Shown: in pieces, positions 18,287 through 26,583 of the stretch | Layout of the letters: every line of letters starts with the position of its first letter | Position numbering within the stretch: position 1 is the stretch's first letter | From: Bacillota bacterium | Lineage (GTDB): Bacteria; Bacillota; Bacilli; Desulfuribacillales; Desulfuribacillaceae | Length of the DNA stretch: 64,000 nt | Direction of reading: 5' to 3' | Assembly (NCBI GenBank): GCA_023388635.1 | Contig: JAEWFW010000043.1 | Location: 124,001 to 188,000 of the forward strand | Notes under the pieces: generated by a model | The model's database searches: none | What the model was told of the DNA's origin: nothing | The model's input: the letters and a program-made list of their open reading frames with translations, nothing else | Position numbers and translations under genes: made by a program

Positions 18287-18344
18287 GTTTATTCATCCAT
18301 ACCGTCAAAAATAATACTTTTGACCCAATCTAACGAAACCACTC

Positions 18345-18605
18345 TCATTCAAGAAAGAACATTTTTCCCTGCTCTATCCCGCCCTCTTCAATATGTATTC
18401 TCCGCTCTTGCACAAACCGCATAATAGTCTTTACCGATAACCCCGTCACATTGGATGCTTCATACACCTTGACTCCCGGATTATATTTGACATATTCGCG
18501 TAAAAGCAAATATTCTTTGCGATCCGTCTCTCGACAAGGTGAGCAATATTTATGACCATCCTTTTCAAAAAAACGACCGCAAATTCCACAAATATCATAT
18601 GCCAT
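18345..18605 (-). CDS. YvyF-like flagellar-operon protein with zinc-finger motif
   Basis: An 86-residue protein with an N-terminal zinc-ribbon-like pair CGIC...CSPC (residues 6-9 and 21-24), then a helix-turn-helix-like stretch (VKVYEASNVTGLSVKTIMRF) resembling the YvyF/TIGR03826 family found in flagellar operons. Its role is unknown; the motifs suggest nucleic-acid or regulator binding. In B. subtilis the relative lies in the comF-flgM operon, so its place next to fliD is a rearrangement. It starts three bases after the upstream acetyltransferase stop. Confidence 0.75.
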   Translation of the reverse strand: MAYDICGICGRFFEKDGHKYCSPCRETDRKEYLLLREYVKYNPGVKVYEASNVTGLSVKTIMRFVQERRIHIEEGGIEQGKMFFLE

Positions 18606-18608
18606 ACA

Positions 18609-19523
18609 TTATAGCCTCTTTTCCATTAAAATTTCTTTATCCGTCTCTTGAAATCCCAATTTTTCGTACATAGAGACTGCCTTTCTATTTTCATCATCGA
18701 CGATCAACACCGCTTTCGTTATACCGATATGCCGTATGTATTCTAAGATTGAAACAATCATCGCACTGGCAAATCCCTGTCTTCGTTTATCTTGTATGAT
18801 CGCTATATCATATAAATAGACCATGTTCAACGATTCCCGTCTTTGCAAAGAAATCATCCCGATAATACGATGATACGGTGAATCTAGTTCTTCTAAAAAA
18901 AACAACTCTATAGAAGGATCGGCGAACATATGCGAAAAATGTTGATGCTCAATGACATGAGCAAAACACTCCTCCATAAGCTGCCTATATGTATCTAAAT
19001 CATCTATCGTTGCTCTCCGAATGCGACTTTGCAACTGATCCAATGTGCGAGACGTATTGCTCAACTCCACCATAACAAGATCGAATTCCAATCGCCATGA
19101 ATAGATCTTTGGCACGAAATTCCGTTTTTCCAAGAAAGCAACGGAATGCTGCAGACGCTGGCGAACTATGGTTTGCATCTGATAGATGTATTTTTCTGTA
19201 CAAAACTCCAAAATACGTTCATATAAAGCACTTCCTAGACCACTTCGCCGATAATCGGGATGTACGAGAATTAGCACGTCTGATATCCCGGAACCAGTTA
19301 GATCCACAATACACGTCCCTAACCCATAAACCCTTCCTCGCCGATCTCCTGTACCGTCTAATAATTCTGTGACGAACAGCCCATGGTGCCCTACCTGATT
19401 GACAATATGTTCAAACCATTCCTCCGTCAGCGAATAATCAAGCCCATCTCTTTGGTTCACTTGTTCTATCAAATGTAATACATCTTGCTTGTCGCCAATA
19501 GCGATCGGACGCACCGTTAACAA
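18609..19523 (-). CDS. Two-domain GNAT N-acetyltransferase
   Basis: A 304-residue protein with two tandem GNAT folds. The first (about 1-155) has the acetyl-CoA loop HPDYRRSGLGSALYERIL. The second (about 165-304) has QDKRRQGFASAMIVSILEYI and ends with the typical ENRKAVSMYEKLGFQ. The substrate is unknown. It sits between motB and the yvyF-like gene inside the flagellar cluster, so a role in modifying a motility or surface component is possible but unproven. A large inverted-repeat element lies just upstream. Confidence 0.8.
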   Translation of the reverse strand: MLTVRPIAIGDKQDVLHLIEQVNQRDGLDYSLTEEWFEHIVNQVGHHGLFVTELLDGTGDRRGRVYGLGTCIVDLTGSGISDVLILVHPDYRRSGLGSALYERILEFCTEKYIYQMQTIVRQRLQHSVAFLEKRNFVPKIYSWRLEFDLVMVELSNTSRTLDQLQSRIRRATIDDLDTYRQLMEECFAHVIEHQHFSHMFADPSIELFFLEELDSPYHRIIGMISLQRRESLNMVYLYDIAIIQDKRRQGFASAMIVSILEYIRHIGITKAVLIVDDENRKAVSMYEKLGFQETDKEILMEKRL

Positions 19524-19544
19524 ATACGTTCCTCCCCTTCCGTG

Positions 19545-19631
19545 AATCTAGCAACACAAAACCTCCTAAAGTGATTTTACATTAGTTGAATCCCTAATGT
19601 CTACTTTAGGAGGCTCCTGATTTGCTAGATT
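19545..19631. repeat. Three nested inverted repeats
   Basis: Three concentric arm pairs share nearly one centre: AATCTAGCAA (19545-19554) with TTGCTAGATT (19622-19631), CCTCCTAAAGT (19562-19572) with ACTTTAGGAGG (19603-19613), and ACATTAG (19579-19585) with CTAATGT (19594-19600). All arms are perfect. It lies between motB and the GNAT gene with no T-run. It could be a structured RNA, a MITE-like remnant or a strong mRNA hairpin. Confidence 0.75.
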
Positions 19632-19638
19632 GACTACT

Positions 19639-20421
19639 TTACTGACTACTATTTGTATATGTATACGGCATAATGAGAATTTCTACCCGTCTGTTCTTTG
19701 CCCTGCCTTCACTCGTATCATTGGAAGCAATCGGCTTATATTCACCAAAGCCCTTGGCACTGAACATACTCGGATCTAGTTGATCATTGCGCAAGACTAA
19801 TTTCATGAAATTAATCGCCCGCATGACGCTCAATTCCCAGTTAGAAGCGAAGCGTGCTGAACCAATTGGGACATTGTCTGTATGCCCACTGATAATAATG
19901 TTCCGCGGTGGACTCATCACCAGCAGTTCCGATATTTCGTTGGCGATCGTAACGTCTTTCTGTCTGACATCGGCGCTGCCTGATTCAAACAGCACATTAT
20001 CACCGATCAATAGCAGCAATCCTTCGTCCGTTAGCGATGTTTCCAACTTCCCGTCAAGCCCTTTTTCCTCAATATATTGCTCTACCTTATCTTGTAATTG
20101 ACCTAACCGCTCCTGTTCAACGGAGTCTGTATTTTCACCGATCTCATCATTTCCGTTTTTACCGTCTTCTGTAAATTCTCCATCCCCCGTGCCAGTTTGG
20201 AATTCCGGAGGTACGACACTTTCATAGTCGAGAAATCCGGTACCACCGGTCAACGCCACATTGAATGCTTGTGACATCGCATGGAACTTTTCTTGACTGA
20301 TAGAACCCATAGAAAATAGCACGATAAACAACGCCAACAGCAATGTAAGAATGTCTGCATAGGGAATCAGCCAAGCTTCACTGACATGTTCTTCGTCATG
20401 CTTCTTCTTACGTCTACTCAT
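19639..20421 (-). CDS. motB: Flagellar motor stator protein MotB
   Basis: A 260-residue stator subunit with one N-terminal membrane helix (about 18-40) that carries the proton/ion-binding Asp in PYADILTLLLALF. A Ser/Glu-rich plug and linker follows (60-110), then an OmpA-like peptidoglycan-binding domain (ISGHTDNVPIGSARFASNWE, SNDTSEGRAKNRRVEILI). It overlaps motA by 8 bases. Ion type (H+ or Na+) cannot be fixed safely from sequence alone. Confidence 0.95.
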   Translation of the reverse strand: MSRRKKKHDEEHVSEAWLIPYADILTLLLALFIVLFSMGSISQEKFHAMSQAFNVALTGGTGFLDYESVVPPEFQTGTGDGEFTEDGKNGNDEIGENTDSVEQERLGQLQDKVEQYIEEKGLDGKLETSLTDEGLLLLIGDNVLFESGSADVRQKDVTIANEISELLVMSPPRNIIISGHTDNVPIGSARFASNWELSVMRAINFMKLVLRNDQLDPSMFSAKGFGEYKPIASNDTSEGRAKNRRVEILIMPYTYTNSSQ

Positions 20422-21208
20422 TTGTGCTCACGCTACTTTCGCTAAAGAATCGCACACGCTCCCCTGCTGTTAAAAACGATGCCAATTTTTGTTCTATACT
20501 TTTTGGAGCTTCCCCTGCCAGAATCGACAAAATACCCTCGATCATCATATATTTGATCTTTGCCTCTTGCTTCGCTTTGACACGCAATTTATTGGCAAAT
20601 GGATGCCATAATACATACCCTGTGAAAATTCCCAGAAGCGTCGCAACGAACGCGGCACTGATCGCATGTCCTAATGCATCAATATCTGACATGTCGCCAA
20701 GGGCTGCGATCAAACCGACTACCGCTCCCAATACCCCCAGTGTCGGTGCATACGTACCCGCTTGAGTAAAAATCGATGCTCCCGACTGATGGCGTTCCTC
20801 CATCGCTTCAATTTCTTCTGAAAGAACATCCCTTATATAGTCTGAACTCTGCCCGTCGACAGCCAGTGACAGCCCGTTTTTTAAGAACAAATCATCAATT
20901 TCATTTGTCTTGCCTTCCAATGCAAGCAAACCTTCTTTTCTTGCCAATTGCGCCCAATCCGAGAACATGCGAATCAGTTCCACAGGGTCAGCTGTTTTCT
21001 TGTCCGTAAACAAAATACCAAATAACTTAGGCACCCGCTTGATATCTTTCTCTGGAAACCCGATCAAGATCGTGGCAATCGTCCCGACAATAATAATTAA
21101 CAGTGCTGCCGGATTAGCCAAAGCCGTCACGCTGACTCCTTTCATGACCATTCCCAAACCAACTCCAAAAAAGCCCAAAAAAAGACCTACTACTGATGTT
21201 TTATCCAT
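20414..21208 (-). CDS. motA: Flagellar motor stator protein MotA
   Basis: A 264-residue four-helix stator subunit that forms the ion channel with MotB and pushes on FliG. Features are the first helix VGLFLGFFGVGLGMVMKG, a cytoplasmic loop with charged residues (about 70-145), and the FTQAGTYAPTLGVLGAVVGL and GIFTGYVLWHPFANKL helices. A short gap separates it from the Ca-loop protein gene upstream, so it may share that gene's sigma-D-type promoter. Confidence 0.95.
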   Translation of the reverse strand: MDKTSVVGLFLGFFGVGLGMVMKGVSVTALANPAALLIIIVGTIATILIGFPEKDIKRVPKLFGILFTDKKTADPVELIRMFSDWAQLARKEGLLALEGKTNEIDDLFLKNGLSLAVDGQSSDYIRDVLSEEIEAMEERHQSGASIFTQAGTYAPTLGVLGAVVGLIAALGDMSDIDALGHAISAAFVATLLGIFTGYVLWHPFANKLRVKAKQEAKIKYMMIEGILSILAGEAPKSIEQKLASFLTAGERVRFFSESSVSTNE

Positions 21209-21252
21209 ACTTGCTCTCCCATCTCATAACATTCTGTCATCATCAATTTTAG

Positions 21253-22296
21253 TTAAATTGCTAAATCAACCTGCTGAACTGTCCCGACAGTACCGTTTTC
21301 TTTGACATAGATTCCTGTTCGACTGATTTGTCCGTGCAGCTGATTTTTATCGTCTTTCAGATCAAATTGCGAATCGACGTTCCCCAAATAAATCGCACCA
21401 ATCCCTGCTGCGCCCAAAGCGAGCAACTGGTCATTCCCCTGATCATCTTTAATCCAGATCGCTAGCTTCTCGTACACAGGATCATTGGCATCAATCCAGC
21501 CATTTCCATCAGCATCATGCTCTGCCAATTCGTCAAAACCGTTGCCACTAGATGGTCCAAACAACTCACTGCCGTCATTGATTTTACCATCACCGTTCAA
21601 ATCCAACGCCAGAAATCCACTTCCCGGTTTCAGCATGGAAATCTGTTCTGGAATCCCATCCATCGTCAAATCAAAGGAAAATTTCTGCTGAGAAAGTGCA
21701 GCACCGCTTCCACTATAGTTAATCACCAACGGATCGATGACATTGGTTCCACCCGCCCGAAACTCAATGCTGTTGTATTCAGCAAAGGAACGACTCATAT
21801 TCAAATTGACTGAGAACGTAATTTCTTTGCCGTCGGCAGTGCGGATCACACCTTCAGCATTAAAAGACATCTTCTCTGTCTCTACATAAGATTCCTGCAT
21901 ACTGTACTGCATTCCGAAGGCAAAAGGCATCACTTGCTGCTGGTTTCGGCTAGCTCCCTCGCCCAGAATCGATTCCCATGATAAGAAACGCATCTTCTTT
22001 CCCGTCAACGCTTCCAGCATTATTTGCAGAATACTTAAACGCTCTTTATCGGGATTACCAAGCTCTAATTTCGTGTCAATCGGTTGCAAACGACTAGCAA
22101 TCGCCGCCTGCTCCGAAAAAGCATTTCTCGCCTGCTCGGAGATTTGCAGCATATCCGATTGCGCGCCGCCGTTACTGCGTTGCCCCGCATTCACACTTCT
22201 GCCCCCAAACCACATTGTCAGGCTCTCCGTCTTTTCATAGCGTTCATATCGCTTTGACTCCGAACGCATCGTAATATTTGAGTTTTCAATAATCAC
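21253..22296 (-). CDS. Protein with EF-hand-like Ca-binding loops, motility-linked
   Basis: A 347-residue protein of unknown function from the chosen GTG start (an ATG at 22311 is also in frame, but GGGAGGG is placed for the GTG). The C-terminal half has two DxNxDG/DxDxNG loops, DLNGDGKINDGSELFG and DADGNGWIDANDPVYEKL, in a block (about 205-330) seen in many secreted or envelope proteins. No signal peptide or membrane segment is visible. A sigma-D-type promoter directly upstream and the motA-motB genes directly downstream tie it to the motility regulon. I do not recognise a named family. Confidence 0.75.
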   Translation of the reverse strand: MIIENSNITMRSESKRYERYEKTESLTMWFGGRSVNAGQRSNGGAQSDMLQISEQARNAFSEQAAIASRLQPIDTKLELGNPDKERLSILQIMLEALTGKKMRFLSWESILGEGASRNQQQVMPFAFGMQYSMQESYVETEKMSFNAEGVIRTADGKEITFSVNLNMSRSFAEYNSIEFRAGGTNVIDPLVINYSGSGAALSQQKFSFDLTMDGIPEQISMLKPGSGFLALDLNGDGKINDGSELFGPSSGNGFDELAEHDADGNGWIDANDPVYEKLAIWIKDDQGNDQLLALGAAGIGAIYLGNVDSQFDLKDDKNQLHGQISRTGIYVKENGTVGTVQQVDLAI

Positions 22297-22338
22297 AGGA
22301 AACCCTCCCATCCTATTCTCAAAACATACCTATACAGA

Positions 22339-22365
22339 ATATCGGCTGACGGGAGGTATTTGTTA
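22339..22365 (-). promoter_or_regulatory. Sigma-D-type promoter before the Ca-loop protein gene
   Basis: Minus strand TAAC (22362-22365), 15 bases, perfect GCCGATAT (22339-22346). The same TAAC variant of the -35 box occurs before flagellin. The start of transcription would be about 35 bases before the gene, so the gene and probably motA-motB are in the flagellar regulon. Confidence 0.75.
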
Positions 22366-22370
22366 ACAAC

Positions 22371-22400
22371 TTGACACAGATAATATTAATATAGTAAATT
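22371..22400 (+). promoter_or_regulatory. Candidate plus-strand promoter for the CNNM/CorC gene
   Basis: A perfect -35 TTGACA (22371-22376) is followed by AT-rich DNA with TAAATT (22395-22400) at an 18-base spacing. The -10 match is modest. It is back to back with the sigma-D-type promoter of the minus-strand gene. Confidence 0.4.
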
Positions 22401-22440
22401 AAAACAAAAGACAATAAAGATCAAAGAGGTGTGTACCACA

Positions 22441-22509
22441 ATGGATGACGATCCCCATGATAGGTTCCTGTATCTGATCCGAAAACCGATATTTTATATC
22501 CGTTCATAA
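22441..22509 (+). CDS. Possible 22-residue leader peptide
   Basis: A short open frame (MDDDPHDRFLYLIRKPIFYI, then RS and TAA) begins 11 bases after AGAGGTG and lies between the plus-strand promoter and the CNNM/CorC gene. It is acidic at the start and hydrophobic at the end. It could be an upstream leader peptide, but a chance ORF is equally possible. Confidence 0.25.
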   Translation: MDDDPHDRFLYLIRKPIFYIRS

Positions 22510-22604
22510 AGCGCTTGTAGCATCAAACAAGTGAGTTATGACTTTTTTGTTGCCAAAAACCGGCAATGAGTAGTGATATAAAATTACGTTGGAGGTCAGA
22601 TCCT

Positions 22605-23906
22605 ATGTTAACTGAATTATTCCTTTTGTTTGTTCTTATTTTATTAAATGCATTTTTTGCCGCTTCGGAAATCGCTCTAATCACAATCAACGACAATAAA
22701 ATTCGTTTGATGGCGGAAGAAGGCCACAAAAAAGCCCGTCTCGTGAAACAACTGCTCGCAGAACCGAGTCGGTTCCTTGCTACCATACAAATTGGCATAA
22801 CTTTTGCAGGATTTCTTGCAAGTGCCTTTGCCGCCGACAGCTTCGCCTACCGGATTGTCGATATATCCAAGACTGCCGGTATCCCAATATCAGAAAGTGT
22901 TTTGAGACCGGCGGCAGTCGTCGTCATCACGATTATTTTATCGTATTTCACTTTAGTTCTCGGTGAACTGGTGCCAAAACGGCTAGCTATGAAAAAAGCC
23001 GAAGCAATTGCTTTTTTTGTCGCATCTCCCCTCAGCCTATTATCTAAGATCGCTTCCCCATTCGTTAAATTATTGACAGTTTCGGCAAATTTCTTCGTGC
23101 GTTTATTTGGGGTCGATCCGAATACGGAAGATGACCAAGTGACAGAAGAAGAAATTCGTATGCTTGTCGATGTTGGTGAAGAGCGCGGAACGATCAATCA
23201 AAGTGAAAAATTGATGATCAACAACATCTTTGAATTTGACGACAAAATTGTGTCGGAAATTATGACACACAGAACTGATATTATTGCTTTGCCGATAGTC
23301 AGCCGTTTGCAGGAAACGGCACAAATAATCCACGAAGAACGGCATACACGTGTACCTGTTTACGAAGATCATATCGACAATATCATCGGTGTCCTGCATG
23401 TCAAAGATTTAATACAGTTTATTGAAAATAAAAATATAGAGGATTTTCATCTGAGAGATATTATTCGCAGCGCCTATTTCGTTCCGGAATCAAAAAAAAT
23501 CAATGAATTATTCAAAGACCTCCAGCATTCGAAACAGCATCTGGCAATTGCGATTGACGAGTATGGCGGAACAGCCGGTATCGTTACCATGGAAGATTTA
23601 ATCGAAGAAATTGTCGGCAACATTTTTGATGAATACGACGACGAGGATGATGAACCGGAATTCATAAAACTCGACGACAACACCTACCGCATCAACGGAA
23701 TGGCTTCGCTCGACGAAGTCAATGAGTTTATGGATACTGAATTAACCGATGAGGATTGTGAAACCCTAAGCGGATTTTTAATCAGTCAACTGGGTAGAAT
23801 CCCTGCCAGCGGCGAACAACCGATTATCGAATATGAGAATCTCGTATTTAAAGTCGAGCAAGTCGCCGATAAGCGAATCGAACGTGTGAAAGTACATAAA
23901 GGCTGA
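22605..23906 (+). CDS. CNNM/CorC (hemolysin C) family membrane protein
   Basis: A 433-residue protein with an N-terminal CNNM/DUF21 transmembrane domain (about 1-185; ILLNAFFAASEIALITIN, FAGFLASAFAA), a CBS pair (about 205-325; ALPIVSRLQETAQII, TRVPVYEDHIDNIIGVLHVK) and a C-terminal CorC_HlyC domain. EYGGTAGIVTMEDLIEEIVG is diagnostic. Relatives take part in Mg export or resistance. GGAGG precedes the ATG at 22605; the open frame extends 13 codons upstream without a ribosome site. It is one of only two plus-strand genes here. Confidence 0.92.
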   Translation: MLTELFLLFVLILLNAFFAASEIALITINDNKIRLMAEEGHKKARLVKQLLAEPSRFLATIQIGITFAGFLASAFAADSFAYRIVDISKTAGIPISESVLRPAAVVVITIILSYFTLVLGELVPKRLAMKKAEAIAFFVASPLSLLSKIASPFVKLLTVSANFFVRLFGVDPNTEDDQVTEEEIRMLVDVGEERGTINQSEKLMINNIFEFDDKIVSEIMTHRTDIIALPIVSRLQETAQIIHEERHTRVPVYEDHIDNIIGVLHVKDLIQFIENKNIEDFHLRDIIRSAYFVPESKKINELFKDLQHSKQHLAIAIDEYGGTAGIVTMEDLIEEIVGNIFDEYDDEDDEPEFIKLDDNTYRINGMASLDEVNEFMDTELTDEDCETLSGFLISQLGRIPASGEQPIIEYENLVFKVEQVADKRIERVKVHKG

Positions 23907-23926
23907 TCTCCGGATCAGCCTTTGTT
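23898..23926. terminator. Terminator between convergent genes
   Basis: AAAGGCTGATC (23898-23908) pairs perfectly with GATCAGCCTTT (23913-23923) around a 4-base loop. It overlaps the stop of the plus-strand CNNM/CorC gene and the 3' end of the converging gene. U-runs are short, so strength is moderate in both directions. Confidence 0.7.
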
Positions 23927-25171
23927 GGATTTCGATTTGTCAATGCATAGTTGTGAAAAATATTTTTGGAACTTGCTTTTGGGTTTATCAGGAATAGTCA
24001 TTTTAATTTTCCCCTCTTCAACTAATGGGGAAATATATGTTTTTATAAAATAGCTTGGTGCTTCAAACCGAAATTTCTCTGCAAGTTCTTCCCTAGAACG
24101 TGGCGTAATACAGTAATTTAAAATCTCCTGTTCAAAATCAGTATCTTTACTTTGAACGACTGACTTTTTATAAAATATGACTTTGAATACTCCTCGCTTA
24201 TCAATAAATACTGGAGCAGGTAGGTTGGCTTTATTAAGTTCTGCTATTACAGTAGGAATACCAGAAAAACGGTTTTCTGTATCAATCATAATTTCTAATG
24301 CTCCTGCTAAATATGGATTTCTGGTATCTGCAGCTGCCTTCCCTAAATCATCTATAGTTATTCTGCCATATAGACCTCCTGGATTTTCTAGTTCCAATCT
24401 GTCTTCATACATTACTAACCTTACAGGTGAACGTTCTGTATGCACACTATAATCTCTATGTATAAGTGCATTCATTATAATTTCTCTAACTGCCTTTATT
24501 GGATATTCTGGTCTATCAGCACGGACCCCATCTTCAGTTATTATAGTCTTCACTTTCATGTTCCTTCGAACAAAAGCTAATGTACCTTCAAGCATTTGCG
24601 ATATTGTTCCTTCAATACGTTTGTTATCTATAAATCGTTCTCCGTCCTCGCCAAGTTCACCTATCTCTCTGCCCTGCACCACCATCGCTGTCACACTTAA
24701 TTGCGGGAAGAACTCCTGTGGATATTCGCCAAGTAGCATCAAGCCTGCCAATGTTGGAAGACCTTCTTGGCTTATACCTTGGGTTTCCATTATTCGTTCA
24801 TCATCAAGATTTATCAGATTTACCTTTTGCCTACGCAGCTTTATTAGATATTCAATCATATTATCTGTTCCCAAATATTCCATTGTTGCTCTATCAACAG
24901 TACGAAGTTCATCATGGATCCTTCTTTTAAAGGCTTCATAGCTATATATTTCATATTCCGTCATAGGCTGATCTGAATCACCAACATATCCGGCATCTTC
25001 GTCAATTCCAAAAACAATTATTCCGCCACCTATTTGATTAGAAAAGCTTGATAAAGTATCATAAAGTTTTGATGGTGTACCGCCTGATGCCTTCTTAAGT
25101 TCTATATGCTGTTTTTCACATTTTTCAGAAATAATTTTATTAACTAATTGTACTAATTCTTCTTCTAACAC
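23915..25171 (-). CDS. AlbA_2 (Schlafen-like) and HATPase domain protein
   Basis: A 418-residue protein in the group often labelled ATP-binding protein or putative transcriptional regulator. The N-terminal AlbA_2 domain (about 10-110) has HIELKKASGG and FSNQIGGGIIVFGIDED. The C-terminal HATPase_c_4-type domain (about 220-340) has REIIMNALIHRDYS and LENPGGLYGRITIDDL. A winged-helix-like end (EEILNYCITPRSREELAEKF) follows. Function is unknown; relatives are common accessory genes. It lies at the edge of the modification island and its DNA is more AT-rich than the flagellar genes, which suggests separate acquisition. Confidence 0.8.
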   Translation of the reverse strand: MLEEELVQLVNKIISEKCEKQHIELKKASGGTPSKLYDTLSSFSNQIGGGIIVFGIDEDAGYVGDSDQPMTEYEIYSYEAFKRRIHDELRTVDRATMEYLGTDNMIEYLIKLRRQKVNLINLDDERIMETQGISQEGLPTLAGLMLLGEYPQEFFPQLSVTAMVVQGREIGELGEDGERFIDNKRIEGTISQMLEGTLAFVRRNMKVKTIITEDGVRADRPEYPIKAVREIIMNALIHRDYSVHTERSPVRLVMYEDRLELENPGGLYGRITIDDLGKAAADTRNPYLAGALEIMIDTENRFSGIPTVIAELNKANLPAPVFIDKRGVFKVIFYKKSVVQSKDTDFEQEILNYCITPRSREELAEKFRFEAPSYFIKTYISPLVEEGKIKMTIPDKPKSKFQKYFSQLCIDKSKSNKG

Positions 25172-25260
25172 ATTATCCCCCCCTTTTCACCTCCATAATA
25201 CTATATTTTATGCAAATATTTATATGTTTTAATTAAATCAAAACAGTATTTGTTAAAAAT

Positions 25261-26517
25261 TTATATAAATTCACTTAATACCTTTCTTACGCCACGAATG
25301 ACATCATTTATATCGTCAACCGTCATCTTTGGATATAACGGCAGTGTCAGAAACTCTTCATAGCATGTTTCCGCAACAGGACACAAACCTTTACGATACC
25401 CTAATTGCTGATAGTATGGCTGCAGATGGACAGGAATATAGTGGACATGAACACCGATATTTTCTGCACGTAGCGCATCAAAAATTTGCCTACGGGTAGC
25501 TGAAAACTTCTCTAGTTCTAGACGTATAACATATAAATGCCAGCTTGAGTGAACTCCCTGTATCTGATAAGGAGTAATTACCCCTTCAACATCTTTGAAT
25601 GCCTCATTATAAATACTCGCATACTCTGTGCGTCGATCGACAAACAGTGGTAGCCGCTCCATTTGCGAAACACCCAACGCCGCCTGAATATCCGTCATAC
25701 GATAATTATACCCGGGTGCAAGCATCTCATAGTACCAAGCACCGTCATCTTTCGTCATCAAATTGCGATCACTGGTAATTCCATGGGACCGAAACATCCG
25801 CAATGCATCTGCCAACTCTTTAGAGTCTGTAACAATCATACCGCCTTCACCGGTCGTGATATGCTTCACCGGGTGAAAGCTAAACATCGTCATATCGGCA
25901 GTCGTTCCTACCATTCGAATACCGCTATTCTCGTTATGATAAAGTTCTCTATTGTTCTCCCCATTAGAAATATATTTCGCATCATAATACGCACCCAGAG
26001 AGTGGGCAGAATCTTGAATCACTATCAGATTATACCGATCGGCAATCTCACGAATCCGTCGCATATCCACCGGCTGTCCAGTAAAATCGACAGCGATAAT
26101 TGCTTTTGTGCATGGTGTGATCGCATTCTCCAACAACTCCGGATTGATATTGTATGTTTGTTCATCGATATCAACAAACACCGGCTTTCCCCCCGCATAC
26201 AGTACAGCATTGGCACTGGCTACAAAAGTAATCGGTGGCACAAGTACCTCATCACCATCCCCGATTCCGGCTGCATAACAAGCACCATGCAGCGCAGCCG
26301 TACCGTTACAAAATGCCACAGCGTACTTTGCCCCAACATAATCGGCGACAGCTTGCTCAAATGTATCAATTGTCTTTCCTTGGGTAATCATCGGACTTTC
26401 CAATATCCGAACAACCGCCGCGATATCTTCATCTGATAACCATTGTTGACCGTACGGAAGATATTTATCGCGAATCGGTTGACCACCGTGTATGGCAAGC
26501 TGTGTTTCAGAATTCAA
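25261..26517 (-). CDS. pseC: UDP-4-amino-4,6-dideoxy-L-AltNAc transaminase
   Basis: PseC converts the PseB product to the 4-amino sugar with PLP and an amino donor, the second step to pseudaminic acid. The product is 418 residues of the DegT/DnrJ/EryC1 fold. Seen: FCNGTAALHGACYAAGI (cofactor phosphate loop), QDSAHSLGA (Asp for the PLP ring), and the catalytic Lys in FSFHPVKHITTGEGG near residue 200. The frame opens at a GTG (26544), but GGGGGTG precedes the TTG at 26517, so the latter is chosen. It is the last gene of the island in the direction of transcription. Confidence 0.9.
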   Translation of the reverse strand: MNSETQLAIHGGQPIRDKYLPYGQQWLSDEDIAAVVRILESPMITQGKTIDTFEQAVADYVGAKYAVAFCNGTAALHGACYAAGIGDGDEVLVPPITFVASANAVLYAGGKPVFVDIDEQTYNINPELLENAITPCTKAIIAVDFTGQPVDMRRIREIADRYNLIVIQDSAHSLGAYYDAKYISNGENNRELYHNENSGIRMVGTTADMTMFSFHPVKHITTGEGGMIVTDSKELADALRMFRSHGITSDRNLMTKDDGAWYYEMLAPGYNYRMTDIQAALGVSQMERLPLFVDRRTEYASIYNEAFKDVEGVITPYQIQGVHSSWHLYVIRLELEKFSATRRQIFDALRAENIGVHVHYIPVHLQPYYQQLGYRKGLCPVAETCYEEFLTLPLYPKMTVDDINDVIRGVRKVLSEFI

Positions 26518-26548
26518 ATCAGCACCCCCAATCTTTTTATACACTTCT

Positions 26549-26583
26549 CAATCTGATTACATGGTATATATCAAATCAGATTG
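26549..26583 (-). repeat. Inverted repeat over the epimerase stop codon
   Basis: CAATCTGATT (26549-26558) and AATCAGATTG (26574-26583) are perfect 10-base complements with a 15-base loop. The hairpin straddles the stop codon of the epimerase gene and precedes pseC, with no T-run. It may slow mRNA decay or modulate pseC translation. Confidence 0.5.

Noticed and set aside
18111..18308. Minus-strand 65-codon frame before fliD
   Set aside because: Runs through the sigma-D promoter and the fliD start in another frame.
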